Shown: positions 29,583 through 39,479 of the stretch, piece by piece
Layout: each line of letters starts with the position of its first letter
Position numbering within the stretch: the first letter of the stretch is position 1
Source: Leguminivora glycinivorella
Lineage: Eukaryota > Arthropoda > Insecta > Lepidoptera > Tortricidae
DNA: 64,000 nt
Reading direction: 5' to 3'
Assembly (NCBI RefSeq): GCF_023078275.1
Contig: NC_062993.1
Coordinates: 12,451,807-12,515,806, forward strand
Made by a program: the position numbers and the translations under genes
Notes under the pieces: generated by a model
Databases searched by the model: none
Told to the model about the DNA's origin: nothing
What the model saw: the letters and a program-made list of their open reading frames with translations, nothing else

Positions 29583-32385
29583 AGGGGGGGGCTCGAGGAG
29601 GGAAGCATGAAAGAAAGATCAACGTAGTATTTAAAATAAGTTGGGTTAGCGTTTTCTTGTGACCTTTCAGAGCAAACAAAGGGGAAGCTCGGGGGCGAAG
29701 CCCCCGCATAAAAGAAAGATCAACGTTGTATTTAAAATAAGTTGGGTTAAGGTTTTCTTGTGATCCTTAAGAGTAAAGAAAAGGGGGGCTCGGGGGGCGA
29801 AGCCCCCCGCATGAAAGAAAGATCAACGTAGTATTTAGAATAAGTTGGGTAAGCGTTTTCTTGTGACCTTTTTAGAGCAAACAAAGGGGGGCTCGGGGGG
29901 GCGAAGCCCCCCGCATGAAAGAAAGATCAACGTAGTATTTAAGATAAGTTGGGTTAGCGTTTTCTTGTGACCTTTAAGAGCAAACAAAGGGGGCTCGGGG
30001 GGCGAAGCCCCCCGCATAAAAGAAAGATAAACGTTGTATTTAAAATAAGTTGGGTTAGGGTTTTCTTGTTAACCTTAAGAGTAACGAAAAGGGGGCTCGG
30101 GGGGCGAAGCCCCCCGCATAAAAGAAAGATCAACGTTGTATTTAAAATAAGTTGGTTTAGGGTTTTCTTGTGACCTTTCAGAGCAAACAAAGGGGGGCTC
30201 GGGGGCGAAGCCCCCGCATGAAAGAAAGATCAACGTTGTATTTAAAATAAGTTGGTTTAGGGTTTTCTTGTGACCTTTCAGAGCAAACAAAGGGGGCTCG
30301 GGAGTCAAGCCCCCCGCATGAAAGAAAGATCAACGTAGTATTTAGAATAAGTTGGGTTAGCGTTTTCTTGTGACCTTTAAGAGCAAACAAAGGGGGCTCG
30401 GGGGCGAAGTCCCCGCATGAAAGAAAGATCAACGTAGTATTTAAGATAAGTTGGGTTAGCGTTTTCTTGTGACCTTTAAGAGCAAACAAAGGGGGCTCGG
30501 GGCGAAGCCCCCGCATAAAAGAAAGATAAACGTTGTATTTAAAATAAGTTGGGTTGGGGTTTTCCTGTTACCCTTAAGAGCAACGAAAAGAGGGGCTCGG
30601 GGGGCGAAGCCCCCCGCATAAAAGAAAGATTAACGTAGTATTTAAAATAAGTTGGGTTAGCGTTTTCTTGTGACCTTTCAGAGCAAACAAAGGGGGCCCC
30701 GGGGGGCGAAGCCCCCCGCATGAAAGAAAGAACAACGTAGTATTTAGAATAAGTTGGGTTAAGGTTTTCTTGTGATCCTTAAGGGTAAAGAAAAGGGGGG
30801 CTCGGGGGGCGAAGCCCCCCGCATGAAAGAAAGATCAACGTAGTATTTAGAATAAGTTGGGTTAGGGTTTTCTTGTTACCCTTAAGAGTAACGAAAAGGG
30901 GGGCTCGGGGGGCGAATCCCCCCGCATAAAAGAAAGATTAACGTAGTATTTAAAATAAGTTGGGTTAGCGTTTTCTTGTGACCTTTCAGAGCAAACAAAG
31001 GGGGGCTCGGGGGCGAAGCCCCCGCATGAAAGAAATAACAACGTAGTATTTAGAATAGGTTGGGTTAAGGTTTTCTTGTGATCCTTAAGAGTAAAGAAAG
31101 GGGGGCTCGGGGGCGAAGCCCCCGCATGAAAAAAAGATCAACGTAGTATTTAGAATAAGTTGGGTTAGCGTTTTCTTGTGACCTTTAAGAGCAAACAAAG
31201 GGGGGCTCGGGGGCGAAGTCCCCCGCATGAAAGAAAGATCAACGTAGTATTTAAGATAAGTTGGGTTAGCGTTTTCTTGTGACCTTTAAGAGCAAACAAA
31301 GGGGGCTCGGGGGCGAAGCCCCCGCATGAAAGAAAGATCAACGTAGTATTTAAGATTAGTTGGGTTAGCGTTTTCTTGTGACCTTTAAGAGCAAACAAAG
31401 GGGGCCCGGGGGGCGAAGCCGGGCATAAAAGAAAGATAAACGTTGTATTTAAAATAAGTTGGGTTAGGGTTTTCCTGTTACCCTTAAGAGTAACGAAAAG
31501 GGGGGCTCGGGGGGCGAAGCCCCCCGCATAAAAGAAAGATTAACGTAGTATTTAAAATAAGTTGGGTTAGCGTTTTCTTGTGACCTTTCAGAGCAAACAA
31601 AGGGGGGCTCGGGGGGCGAAGCCCCCCGCATGAAAGAAAGAACAACGTAGTATTTAGAATAAGTTGGGTTAAGGTTTTCTTGTGATCCTTAAGGGTAAAG
31701 AAAAGGGGGGCTCGGAGGGCGAAGCCCCCCGCATGAAAGAAAGATCAACGTAGTATTTAGAATAAGTTGGGTTAGCGTTTTCTTGTGATCTTTCAGAGCA
31801 AACAAAGGGGGGCTCGGGGGACGAAGCCCCCCACATGAAAGAAAGAACAACGTAGTATTTAGAATAAGTTGGGTTAGCGTTTTCTTGTGACCTTTAAGAG
31901 CAAACAAAGGCTAGCCCCCCTTTGTTAAGGTTTTCTTGTGATCCTTAAGAGTAAAGAAAAGGGGGGCTCGGGGGGCGAAGCCCCCCGCATGAAAGAAAGA
32001 TCAACGTAGTACTTAAGATAAGTTGGGTTAGCGTTTTCTTGTGATCTTTAAGAGCAAACAAAGGGGGGCTCGGGGGGCGAAGCCCCCCGCATGAAAGAAA
32101 GATCAACGTTGTATTTAAAATAAGTTGGTTTAGGGTTTTCTTGTGACCTTTCAGAGCAAACAAAGGGGGGCTCGGGGGCGAAGCCCCCCGCATGAAAGAA
32201 ATATCAACGTAGTGTTTAAGATAAGTTGGGTTAGCGTTTTCTTGTGACCTTTAAGAGCAAACAAAGGGGGCTCGGGGGGCGAAGCCTCCGCATAAAAGAA
32301 AGATCAACGTTGTATTTAAAATAAGTTGGGTAATGGTTTTCCTGTGACCCTTAAGAGCAAATAAAGGGGGGCTCGGCAAAAAAGA
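29583..32385. repeat. G-rich hairpin minisatellite, ~100 bp unit, about 27 copies
   Basis: Each unit runs CATGAAAGAAAGATCAACG, a TAAGTTGGGTTAG block, TTTTCTTGTGACCTTTA, AGCAAACAAA and then GGGGGGCTCGGGGGGCGAAG with CCCCCC, so every unit ends in a strong palindrome (G4-6 CTCG ... CGAAG C4-6). Sub-types alternate: GCGTTTTCTTGTGACC with CAAACAAAG, and AGGTTTTCTTGTGATCC with TAAAGAAAAG. G-tract length varies from unit to unit. Small minus-strand frames (60-112 codons) repeat the same words and are not genes. The last unit breaks off near 32373. Confidence 0.9.
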
Positions 32386-32741
32386 AATACTTAAATTTTG
32401 TTTGAATTAGTTGAAATGTGACAATATTTTCTAATCGAGTCAAACAAAATCCCACTAGCTGAGAGCTTCAAAACAATGTATGGCGAAAGTATGTCTCTCT
32501 AATGTCTTCAAAAAGTCCGCGATGGCACATGTCTATATTGTTTATCTTTTACGGATAACTTACTAGGTATAAACATTTTTATGATAATACCGTAATAAGA
32601 AGGTAACCGCTAGTTATTATTAAGTAGCAATTAGCAATAAGTACACGTTAAGCCACAAATGGCATGTAAAATCCGCCTACTTGAAATAAATTTATGTATA
32701 AATGTTAAAAGTATTTCATTATTAATGACTAAAAAGTATAA
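32386..32741. other. No gene seen
   Basis: A+T-rich spacer between the minisatellite and the inverted repeat. Confidence 0.4.
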
Positions 32742-33501
32742 AATAAATTAATAGTTTAAAAAACACTATAAAACACGCTTTTATAAATGCACGTAAAAGC
32801 CAAAAATAAATTATGGATCGTTCAAGTTGTCTCTATTTGTGAGCTGAAGTTTAAAAACTATGTGCTTTTAATTATAATATTTGATTGTAAAAGCGTGGGG
32901 CGCTGGAACAGGAAAGACTTTCTTGTAAACAAATACTAATCCGAACTTCCTGGCGAATGAAGTTGCATAAGAACATAACGTTTACATAATGCCGCCTAAG
33001 GGTTACCAAAGAGAACCAAAGATATCTCGTCCACGAACAAGAACTCTGCATCCTGTCACTGTAGACACTTTCCCCATTTGTACTTTGATTACCGGAAAAA
33101 AGCGGCGTTCTAAGTGTCGGTGATTGTCGACTCTCCTCGCTACTAGCGCATATTTTGTCTGAATTCTACAAACTGGTACCTACTTTGAACACTGACTTTT
33201 AATTGATTTGACTGTTTAATGTAGAACTTACTAGTGATGCTGCAACTCCAGTTAGCGCGTCAATCTGTGTAACCTCCTTCCCGTAACATAGCATAATTTG
33301 ATTTATCAGCAAGTTATACAAAAAGTCTTTCCTGTTCCAGCGCCCCACGCTTTTACAATCAAATATTATAATTAAAAGCACATAGTTTTTAAACTTCAGC
33401 TCACAAATAGAGACAACTTGAACGATCCATAATTTATTTTTGGCTTTTACGTGCATTTATAAAAGCGTGTTTTATAGTGTTTTTTAAACTATTAATTTAT
33501 T
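32742..33501. repeat. Apparently perfect 180 bp inverted repeat with 400 bp spacer
   Basis: 32742-32921 is the reverse complement of 33322-33501 with no mismatch that I could find. Both arms include 'AGCGTGGGGCGCTGGAACAG' or its complement, and 'GCACGTAAAAGCCAAAAATA'. Beyond AAATAAATTAAT outside and GGAAAGACTTT inside, the match ends abruptly. The spacer 32922-33321 holds non-repeated sequence with no transposase. An 85-codon minus frame (33199-33456) runs through the right arm and has no motif. Confidence 0.85.
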
Positions 33502-34620
33502 CATTTTAATGTTAATTTCATTTTATGTACGTTTATGCATAAGACATTGGTTCTTCAACCAGTGAAAAGTCTGCCGTTTGATATTAAATTTTAAAGTCTA
33601 CTGTAGGTTTTATTTGACATTTCCAGCTTTTGAAGCCAATTTCGCCGACACACGCCGCGACGTGAGATGTCACGATGTACACGGTAGGTACGAAAAATCA
33701 GTAAATTTATTTATTTATTTATTTATTTAAACTTTATTGCACAATATAAAAAAGTACAAATGGCGGACTTAATGCCAGATGGCATTCTCTACCAGTCAAC
33801 CATGGGCTAAACCGAAAGATTAAGTAGGTGCAGGGTCCTAGTATAGTTAGCGTGTAATGGAAAAGAATTTAAGATACAAACAATATCCTTATATGCTACA
33901 AATTGTTAATTGTTGTTATATGTTAAATTGGTAAGATTTTCGTTTGTTTCTAAAAGCAATGTAACAATGGAAAGTCTACTTTATTTGGTTAATGAAAGAT
34001 TCAAATTAGTTTGCAACAACAATGTACATTGGGCCTTACGAGGCTAAAAAAATGTTTGCCTGACATTCAACTTGGTAAAATTAGAAGTAAATAGATATCG
34101 CTCAAGACCTAAGAGACCGTTGCCATTCGTAAGCTAATAGTCAAGGTACCTATCTAAATAAGACACAATTAAGCTACGTTAGGATGTATTGTTCTCTGAA
34201 TTTGGCGCCCCCACGGCCCCAGGGTTTCAACTCCAAATGCCGCAAATATGTAGCTACTGACGAGGGTAGCATAGGTCGCACCAGCACCTACTTAGGTGCT
34301 TGAAATATGGGATGGATCTAGTTCTAGGGTATCTATATAATTAGTAGTAGTAGTAGTAAACACTTTATTGTACAGAACAAATTACATGTACAGAGAATAA
34401 TTATAACGCTTATCCCTTTAAGGGATATCCCTATAATTATAGTCCTCAGCGATTTCCGTGACGACCACTTCAGCAATCATGGATTACCTACGCCTTTTAT
34501 GGGCTCTAATATGACTAGCCAGGCCGAACTCAGTCTTACCGATTCTTTGGCAAGTGTTACAATAGAGTTGACCAGAGGTATTGTATGTATATATGTAAGA
34601 GGGCATCGGTCTGTCTTTGC
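33502..34620. other. No gene; simple repeat and retroposon tail
   Basis: (TTTA)n at 33708-33730 followed by AAACTTTATTGCACAATAT and 'CAGATGGCATTCTCTACCAG' looks like the reversed 3' end of a common retroposon. A (TAG)n run at 34342-34358 followed by AAACACTTTATTGTACAGA is similar, and a hairpin TATCCCTTTAAGGGATA sits at 34410-34426. Confidence 0.45.
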
Positions 34621-34745
34621 GTTGCTAGCGTTTGGCATCTAAAGTATTGAGGTTTTTTCCTCGAATACTTTGAACAGGACTCGAACCTGCGACCTTTGGC
34701 CTTGTCGAGGCCATCCCGCTTCCACCTGCGCCACGGAGGCCTCCG
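34621..34745 (-). repeat. tRNA-like SINE head, minus strand
   Basis: The minus strand reads 'CTCCGTGGCGCAGGTGGAAG' (A-box) and GTCGCAGGTTCGAGTCCTG (B-box), the same head as 18452-18515 but with a better B-box. The body runs down to about 34621. 'CGCAGACGTTTCTGC' beyond it recurs near 52598. Confidence 0.55.
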
Positions 34746-35340
34746 TAATATGTAATATCGCTCGCAGACGTTTCTGCATGATAAAAAACAAATTTACTTT
34801 GATATTGTTAAGGGTATTTACGCATGTAGCATAAGTTTTGTACGAGTACGTTTTTGCTGTTGTTGATTGTTTTACGAAATAAAAAATATTTTACCCCTTT
34901 GCTAATTTGTTATAGATTACGTGCTAATTTATTTAGTGCTAACCCGTTATAAAATTAATGTTCATATTCTTCCACCGCAAAAAAAAAATAAGTACCGTAT
35001 ACATAAATATATGACAAAAAGGTTAGAAAATTTATGACCACTACATCAACCATTGGATATTTCAGACAGCGCAAAATCTTAAATTCTAAACACATAACAC
35101 GCGTCGGATTTTATTTGACATTTTCAGCGGCTAAGCTCCACGACTCACCGCGAATAGCGACAGAGGAGTGGGCATTCCAGAAAATATTGCAAAATATAGG
35201 ATGATTTTTTAAATACTAAATTAGAAACGTCTGCTAACTAGAATCGTTAGAACGATATCTAACATTTTTCGAAAATTTTCATACATATTAAAGGACGTGT
35301 GTATAATTACAGTATACATGAGGAAAGGCATGGAAAGGAT
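34746..35340. other. No gene seen
   Basis: A+T-rich, without a notable frame or repeat. Confidence 0.4.
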
Positions 35341-35354
35341 TTGCGAGGTCTGGC

Positions 35355-35560
35355 GCCCTCCCGTAGCTCAATTGGTTAACACTTTCGCTACCAAGAACCC
35401 GACTGTCGGGCACACCGCTCGTAGAAGCGTAGCCGATTACATGGGTTTCCCCGTATGTAGCGAAAATGTCGTAGCGCCGCGTAGAGCCCGGTTTCGAAAG
35501 TGTTAAGAGCAATGCACAGATTGCAGAAGATATAAGCCGGAATCGTAATTTTTTTCCATT
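35355..35560 (+). repeat. tRNA-derived SINE interrupted by a MITE
   Basis: 'CCCGTAGCTCAATTGGTTAA' is an A-box head. Its continuation, GAGCAATGCACAGATTGCAG, lies after 35506. Removing the 35380-35506 insert restores a contiguous SINE head. Confidence 0.65.
35380..35502. mobile_element. 123 bp MITE at a TTAA target (piggyBac-like)
   Basis: Ends CACTTTCGCTACC and GGTTTCGAAAGTG are imperfect inverted repeats. TTAA flanks both sides (35376-35379 and 35503-35506), the hallmark target of piggyBac-type elements. The interior has short palindromes (GAACCCGACTGTCGGG). No coding capacity. Confidence 0.7.
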
Positions 35561-36116
35561 TTTTCTTTTAATATGAAAATGTACTAGCCAAACTTTGCGT
35601 AGTGACTTTTGAGGTCATAGTGAACGACTTTTATTTTATTATTGCAGACAAAGGGAAAGAGGAAAGACAAAAATCGTAGCGAAACGTCGCAATCGATTGT
35701 AAGCTTCCCTTGTCAGCTATGTGGCAGTGTCACTCTCGCTTATGTCTGCTGAGCCAGCAAAAGCGATTTTTTCGTACATTGCACCATAAATCCTCTGAAA
35801 TAGATGCTATATTATGGATTATGAAATCGCGAAAAAAAAAATATTTCAAACATTTCTACAAGACCGTGATCCGCCCCATCCTAATGCCAACACGTCAAAC
35901 TTAATAACACCCCATCGTTTTTGCATCAGGGGTTACAAAAGCAGGTTCAACATAAAAACTACATTTTACATTAATTCCCTCTTACACTAAGCGCTTGATA
36001 AACTTCAAATGTCAAACTCGTGTTGGATTTTGTGTGACATTTCCAGCGGTTTAAGGTGACGTAGCGTACGTAGCGACGTGGAAATTGGCACTATTTAGTC
36101 TGAATGCGGGATTTTT
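35561..36116. other. No gene seen
   Basis: The 64-codon plus frame at 35710-35904 has no recognisable motif. Confidence 0.35.
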
Positions 36117-36304
36117 TTTAAATTTTTATTATAAACTGGCTAGTGATGATCTTAGTCACACTTGATGGAAAGTGACGACAAGGCCGAAGTTGCAGCTCAC
36201 TGGTTCAGGAATAGCCTATTCATTCTTGACTTGAATACACCCAGATTGTATTCGGCCGGGAATACAGATGAGGGGAGCATGTTCCATTCCTTAGCAAATC
36301 GCAT
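36117..36304 (+). repeat. Second copy of the 17282-17525 repeat
   Basis: Same word order ('ATAAACTGGCTAGTGATGAT', GATGGAAAGTGACGACAAGG, TTGACTTGAATACACCCAG, ATTCCTTAGCAAATCGCATTA). Joined directly to the 3' end of the SINE at 36305. Confidence 0.65.
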
Positions 36305-36533
36305 TAATTTTTACGAAAGCGACTGCCATCTGACCTTCCAACCCGAAGGGTAACTAGAACTTATTGGAATTAGTCCGATTTCCTCACGATGTTTTCCTTC
36401 ACCGAAAAGCGACTGGCACATATAAAATGACATTTCGCACATAAGTTCAAAAAACTCATTGGTGCGAGCCGGGGTTCGAACCTTCGACCTCCGGAACGAA
36501 AGTCGCACGTACTTACCACTAGGCTACCAGAGC
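36305..36533 (-). repeat. Full-length-looking tRNA-derived SINE
   Basis: The minus strand begins AGCTCTGGTAGCCTAGTGGT (A-box), has GTCGAAGGTTCGAACCCCGG (B-box), a body 'GTGAAGGAAAACATCGTGAG', and a 3' end GTCAGATGGCAGTCGCTTTC then GTAAAAA. The same 3' end occurs at 3147-3177, linking the two as one family. Confidence 0.75.
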
Positions 36534-37132
36534 TTTTTTAACGTTGTCCATCATTATGGTATATTATTAAAATGCTATTGTTTCAAACGGATAAACCAGC
36601 AACAAGTCTTTTCTCAGTGTAAGCCATATTTTATCTCTTTCTAACCCCCGTTTCCCTAAAATCGGGGATGGAAGTTTGGAGCATTCCGCAATTTTCGAAT
36701 TTATCTCGGCCGTGGGTAAAAGCTAGTGCTCTCTAAAAGGTAGGTCCTTTCTACTCTGCAGCGTAGATTCCACGTATTCAGGACAAACCACAGAATACCT
36801 GGCTAATGCCTTTATTCCGAGAGTAGTCCGCAGAATTCTACTACGAGTATATACGTTATGCGACTAGAACACCATTCGAAAGAACAAGAAAATCAAACTG
36901 ATTTTTATAATGATAATTATTTGAATCAATCAACTAACGATTTAAAACATACAGTCATAAAAGATTTTAAATATAAAAATTAAATTCATTTCTGTATCAA
37001 AATTGAACGCGGTCTATATCGGAATTGTGGTATTATGTATTTAATTAAAATGTATTTGGTTTAATTTAATATCAACCTTTTTGTACTAAAGTAAGACGTA
37101 AAAACTTCTTTAGGTAATTAATCACATATGAA
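36534..37132. other. No gene seen
   Basis: A+T-rich, without a supported frame. Confidence 0.4.
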
Positions 37133-37140
37133 GTTACATA

Positions 37141-38014
37141 CATAGCTGGGCACCGTTAATCAAATAGTTAACTTCGATAATCGTTAATCCGTTACTATAA
37201 AAGTTAACTTCGTTAATCGTTCAAGCGATACATTTCAACAAATTTAACGGAAGTTAAAGTTAATCGATAATCCGTTAATCGTGATAAAAAAATATTTTAC
37301 TGTAGCCAGTTGCATCAGTTATCAACTATTAAGTTTTTGGGTAAGTTTATTATGTTACTGTAAAAGACCGAAGATCGCCAAAATCTCTTGAAAAATCCCA
37401 GCTGCCAATTGGTAAAAGCGAAATGTTAATAAATAGGTGTTGTTCTCTTTGGACTTATATAATACGTTGTTTCGGTAAGTCCTAGGTTTTACTTTGGACC
37501 CGTAGGTATTGGGTCATTCAAGCGGTCGTAGTCATGGTGCGTAGGTTCCTCGGATTGAGACACCTCTAATCGAAGTTGTGATCCACGGTAACTTGGTAGA
37601 TAGCGTTGCCCGCCGAACTCTGGCTTGATGCGTCGGTTGCGCGATTTATGTGCCATGCGTCGTGCCTCTTTGATGATTTACATTCTGTTTCGCAGTTAGT
37701 GATGGGTGCAGTAGGACTAATAAACTTTAGCAGGTCCCAAACAAGTGATCCAAAGGCACCAATTGATATGTAGACTGAATTTTCGGGAAAATCCTAGGTT
37801 TCGCCGTACTCCGGGCTTTTACAGTAGCGATCAGAGCAAGTTTTACTCGGCGCGTGCGGAACTGGATTAACGATTAACGGACTCGAAGAAATTTAACGGA
37901 AGTTAATGAATCCGTTAACATTTTTTAAAGTTAACTTAAAAGTTAATCCGTTAACCAAAATGTTAACTTCGTTAATTAACGATTAACGGATTAACGAGTT
38001 AATGCCCAGCTATG
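37141..38014. mobile_element. hAT-type non-autonomous element, 874 bp
   Basis: Perfect terminal inverted repeat CATAGCTGGGCA / TGCCCAGCTATG, flanked by the 8 bp duplication GTTACATA (37133-37140 and 38015-38022). The subterminal parts on both sides are crowded with GTTAAC, CGTTAAT and GATTAACGGA words, typical of transposase-binding clusters. The interior (37310-37860) has no transposase frame. Confidence 0.85.
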
Positions 38015-38135
38015 GTTACATACAAAATAAAACCACTGCGCAGGCTTCGTCATAGTATACAAATGTCAAGTGGGTCATTAGTACAATATAATAAAAATAA
38101 ATAAATAATACAAAACACAACCAAACCTAAAATAG

Positions 38136-38253
38136 CCCCCCCCCCTGGATCGTACCTGTTTCCCCGCTGAACTGCAATAGAGACCTGTAATTGGACCAGA
38201 TACGACACAGAGCGAGGATCACAGCCCCCCCCCCCCCCCCCCCCCCCCCCCCC
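38136..38253. repeat. Poly-C tracts, C10 and C29
   Basis: C10 at 38136-38145 and an uninterrupted C29 at 38225-38253. The complement is a G run able to form quadruplexes. The length may be inexact because such runs are error-prone in sequencing. Confidence 0.8.
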
Positions 38254-38289
38254 GAGGATTTGGTTTAATTAGAATGCCAAAAAAAAAAA

Positions 38290-38390
38290 ATAATTTTTTA
38301 TTTAGCCTATAATGGTGTCCCACTGCTGGGTAAAGGCCTCTCCCCTTAACCTCTATGTCTCCCGGTTTAGTCCCGAAGCAGTTAATAATT
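38290..38390 (-). pseudogene. RTE LINE 3' tail
   Basis: The complement holds GGCCTTTACCCAGCAGTGGG followed by ATAGGCTAAATAAAAAA. The first motif encodes the 'AFTQQWD'-like C-terminus of RTE LINEs (compare FAQQW at 59880 and LPSSETL at 51460). Only the last ~100 bp are present. Confidence 0.55.
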
Positions 38391-38444
38391 TTCGAAAAAA
38401 AAAATAGTGGTTTTGTGAGTTGTACAAATTACATGCCCTTTTTA

Positions 38445-38984
38445 GGGTTCCGTAGTCAACTAGGAACCCTTATAGTTTCGCCATGTCTATCTGTCCGTCC
38501 GTCCGTCCATCCGTCCGCGGATAATCTCAGTAACCGTTAGCACTAGAAAGCTGAAATTTGGTACCAATATGTATATAAATCACGCCGACAAAGTGGTAAA
38601 ATAAAAAGTGGAGAAAAATGTTTTGTTAGGGTACCCCCCCCCCCACATGTAAAGTGGGAACTGATTTCTTTTTTCATTTCAACCCCAACGTGTGATATAT
38701 TGTTGGAGAGGTATTTAAAAATGAATAAGGGTTTACTAAAATCGTTTTTTGATAATATTAATGTTCTCGGAAATAATCGCTCCTAAAGGAAAAAAAAGTG
38801 TGTCCCCCCTAACTTTTGAACCATATGTTTAAAAAATATGAAAAAATCACAAAAGTAGAACTTTATAAAGACTTTCTAGGAAAATTATTTTGAATTTGAT
38901 AGGTTCAGTAGTTTTTGAGCAAAATACGGAAAACTACGGAACCCTACACTGAGCGTGGCCCGACACGCTCTTGGCCGGTTTTTT
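38445..38984 (+). repeat. Fold-back family 'GGGTTCCGTAGT', copy 1
   Basis: Starts GGGTTCCGTAG and contains the complement CTACGGAACCC near the other end, followed by ACACTGAGCGTGGCCCGACA and TCTTGGCCGG. Copies at 46011-46467 and 57447-58027 share the whole length. No protein; a (CCGT)n tract near the 5' end varies between copies. Probably a non-autonomous DNA element. Confidence 0.75.
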
Positions 38985-39308
38985 TTAAATTGATAAATTT
39001 AACTAATCAAGGGGTTTCTATATCACTTACAAAATTTCACAGCGTTCAGTTGAGACTTGCGAAAGTATCTTTGCACTGAAAAGTAAAATCTTGGCTATAT
39101 AACGTTCGGTCAATTTTACCTCTACCCAACACACATTATTATTCTATGCTCTACTAAACCGGCTCAATATTTGAGGAACTCTTATAAAGTATGCGGTAAA
39201 CTTTAACAACGTTGGCACAGTATCTGCATACTTTTACCAACTTTCTACTGTTCGCAAATTCCTACTTCTATATTGACCTACTTGTATAATATCTACTTAT
39301 TTTATTAT
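38985..39308. other. No gene seen
   Basis: A+T-rich spacer. Confidence 0.4.
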
Positions 39309-39478
39309 AAGGGCCACTTGCACCAACAAAAATAGAGGGTTAACCTACTATTTATTTTTATATGGAATTCGACAGATGACAGCCCACTAACCCTTTTTTT
39401 AACGAGGGGAAATGGTTTACGCATACCATCCCAGGCGCAGGGACCGGCCTGGTTATGTGGGACTCCCATACCCAGGTA
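39309..39478. repeat. Truncated MITE copy and LINE-like fragment
   Basis: 'GGGCCACTTGCACCAACAAA' matches the left end of 26888-26993, but the right terminal repeat is missing after CACTAACCC. It is followed by 'ACCATCCCAGGCGCAGGGAC' and GGACTCCCATACCCAGGTAG (39430-39478), which I associate with a retroposon 3' region. Confidence 0.5.
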
Positions 39479-39479
39479 G

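Noticed and set aside
29835..32193. Multiple 60-112-codon minus-strand frames repeating FALKGHKKTLTQLILN
   Set aside because: By-products of the G-rich minisatellite: each frame ends whenever G-tract length changes, as expected for non-coding repeats.
28860..32385. CRISPR array
   Set aside because: Units are 100-120 bp with no unique spacers; a eukaryotic tandem repeat explains all.
34675..34745. A working tRNA gene on the minus strand
   Set aside because: A- and B-boxes are good, but the same head is linked to SINE sequence here and at 18452-18515, and the arms do not form a complete cloverleaf.
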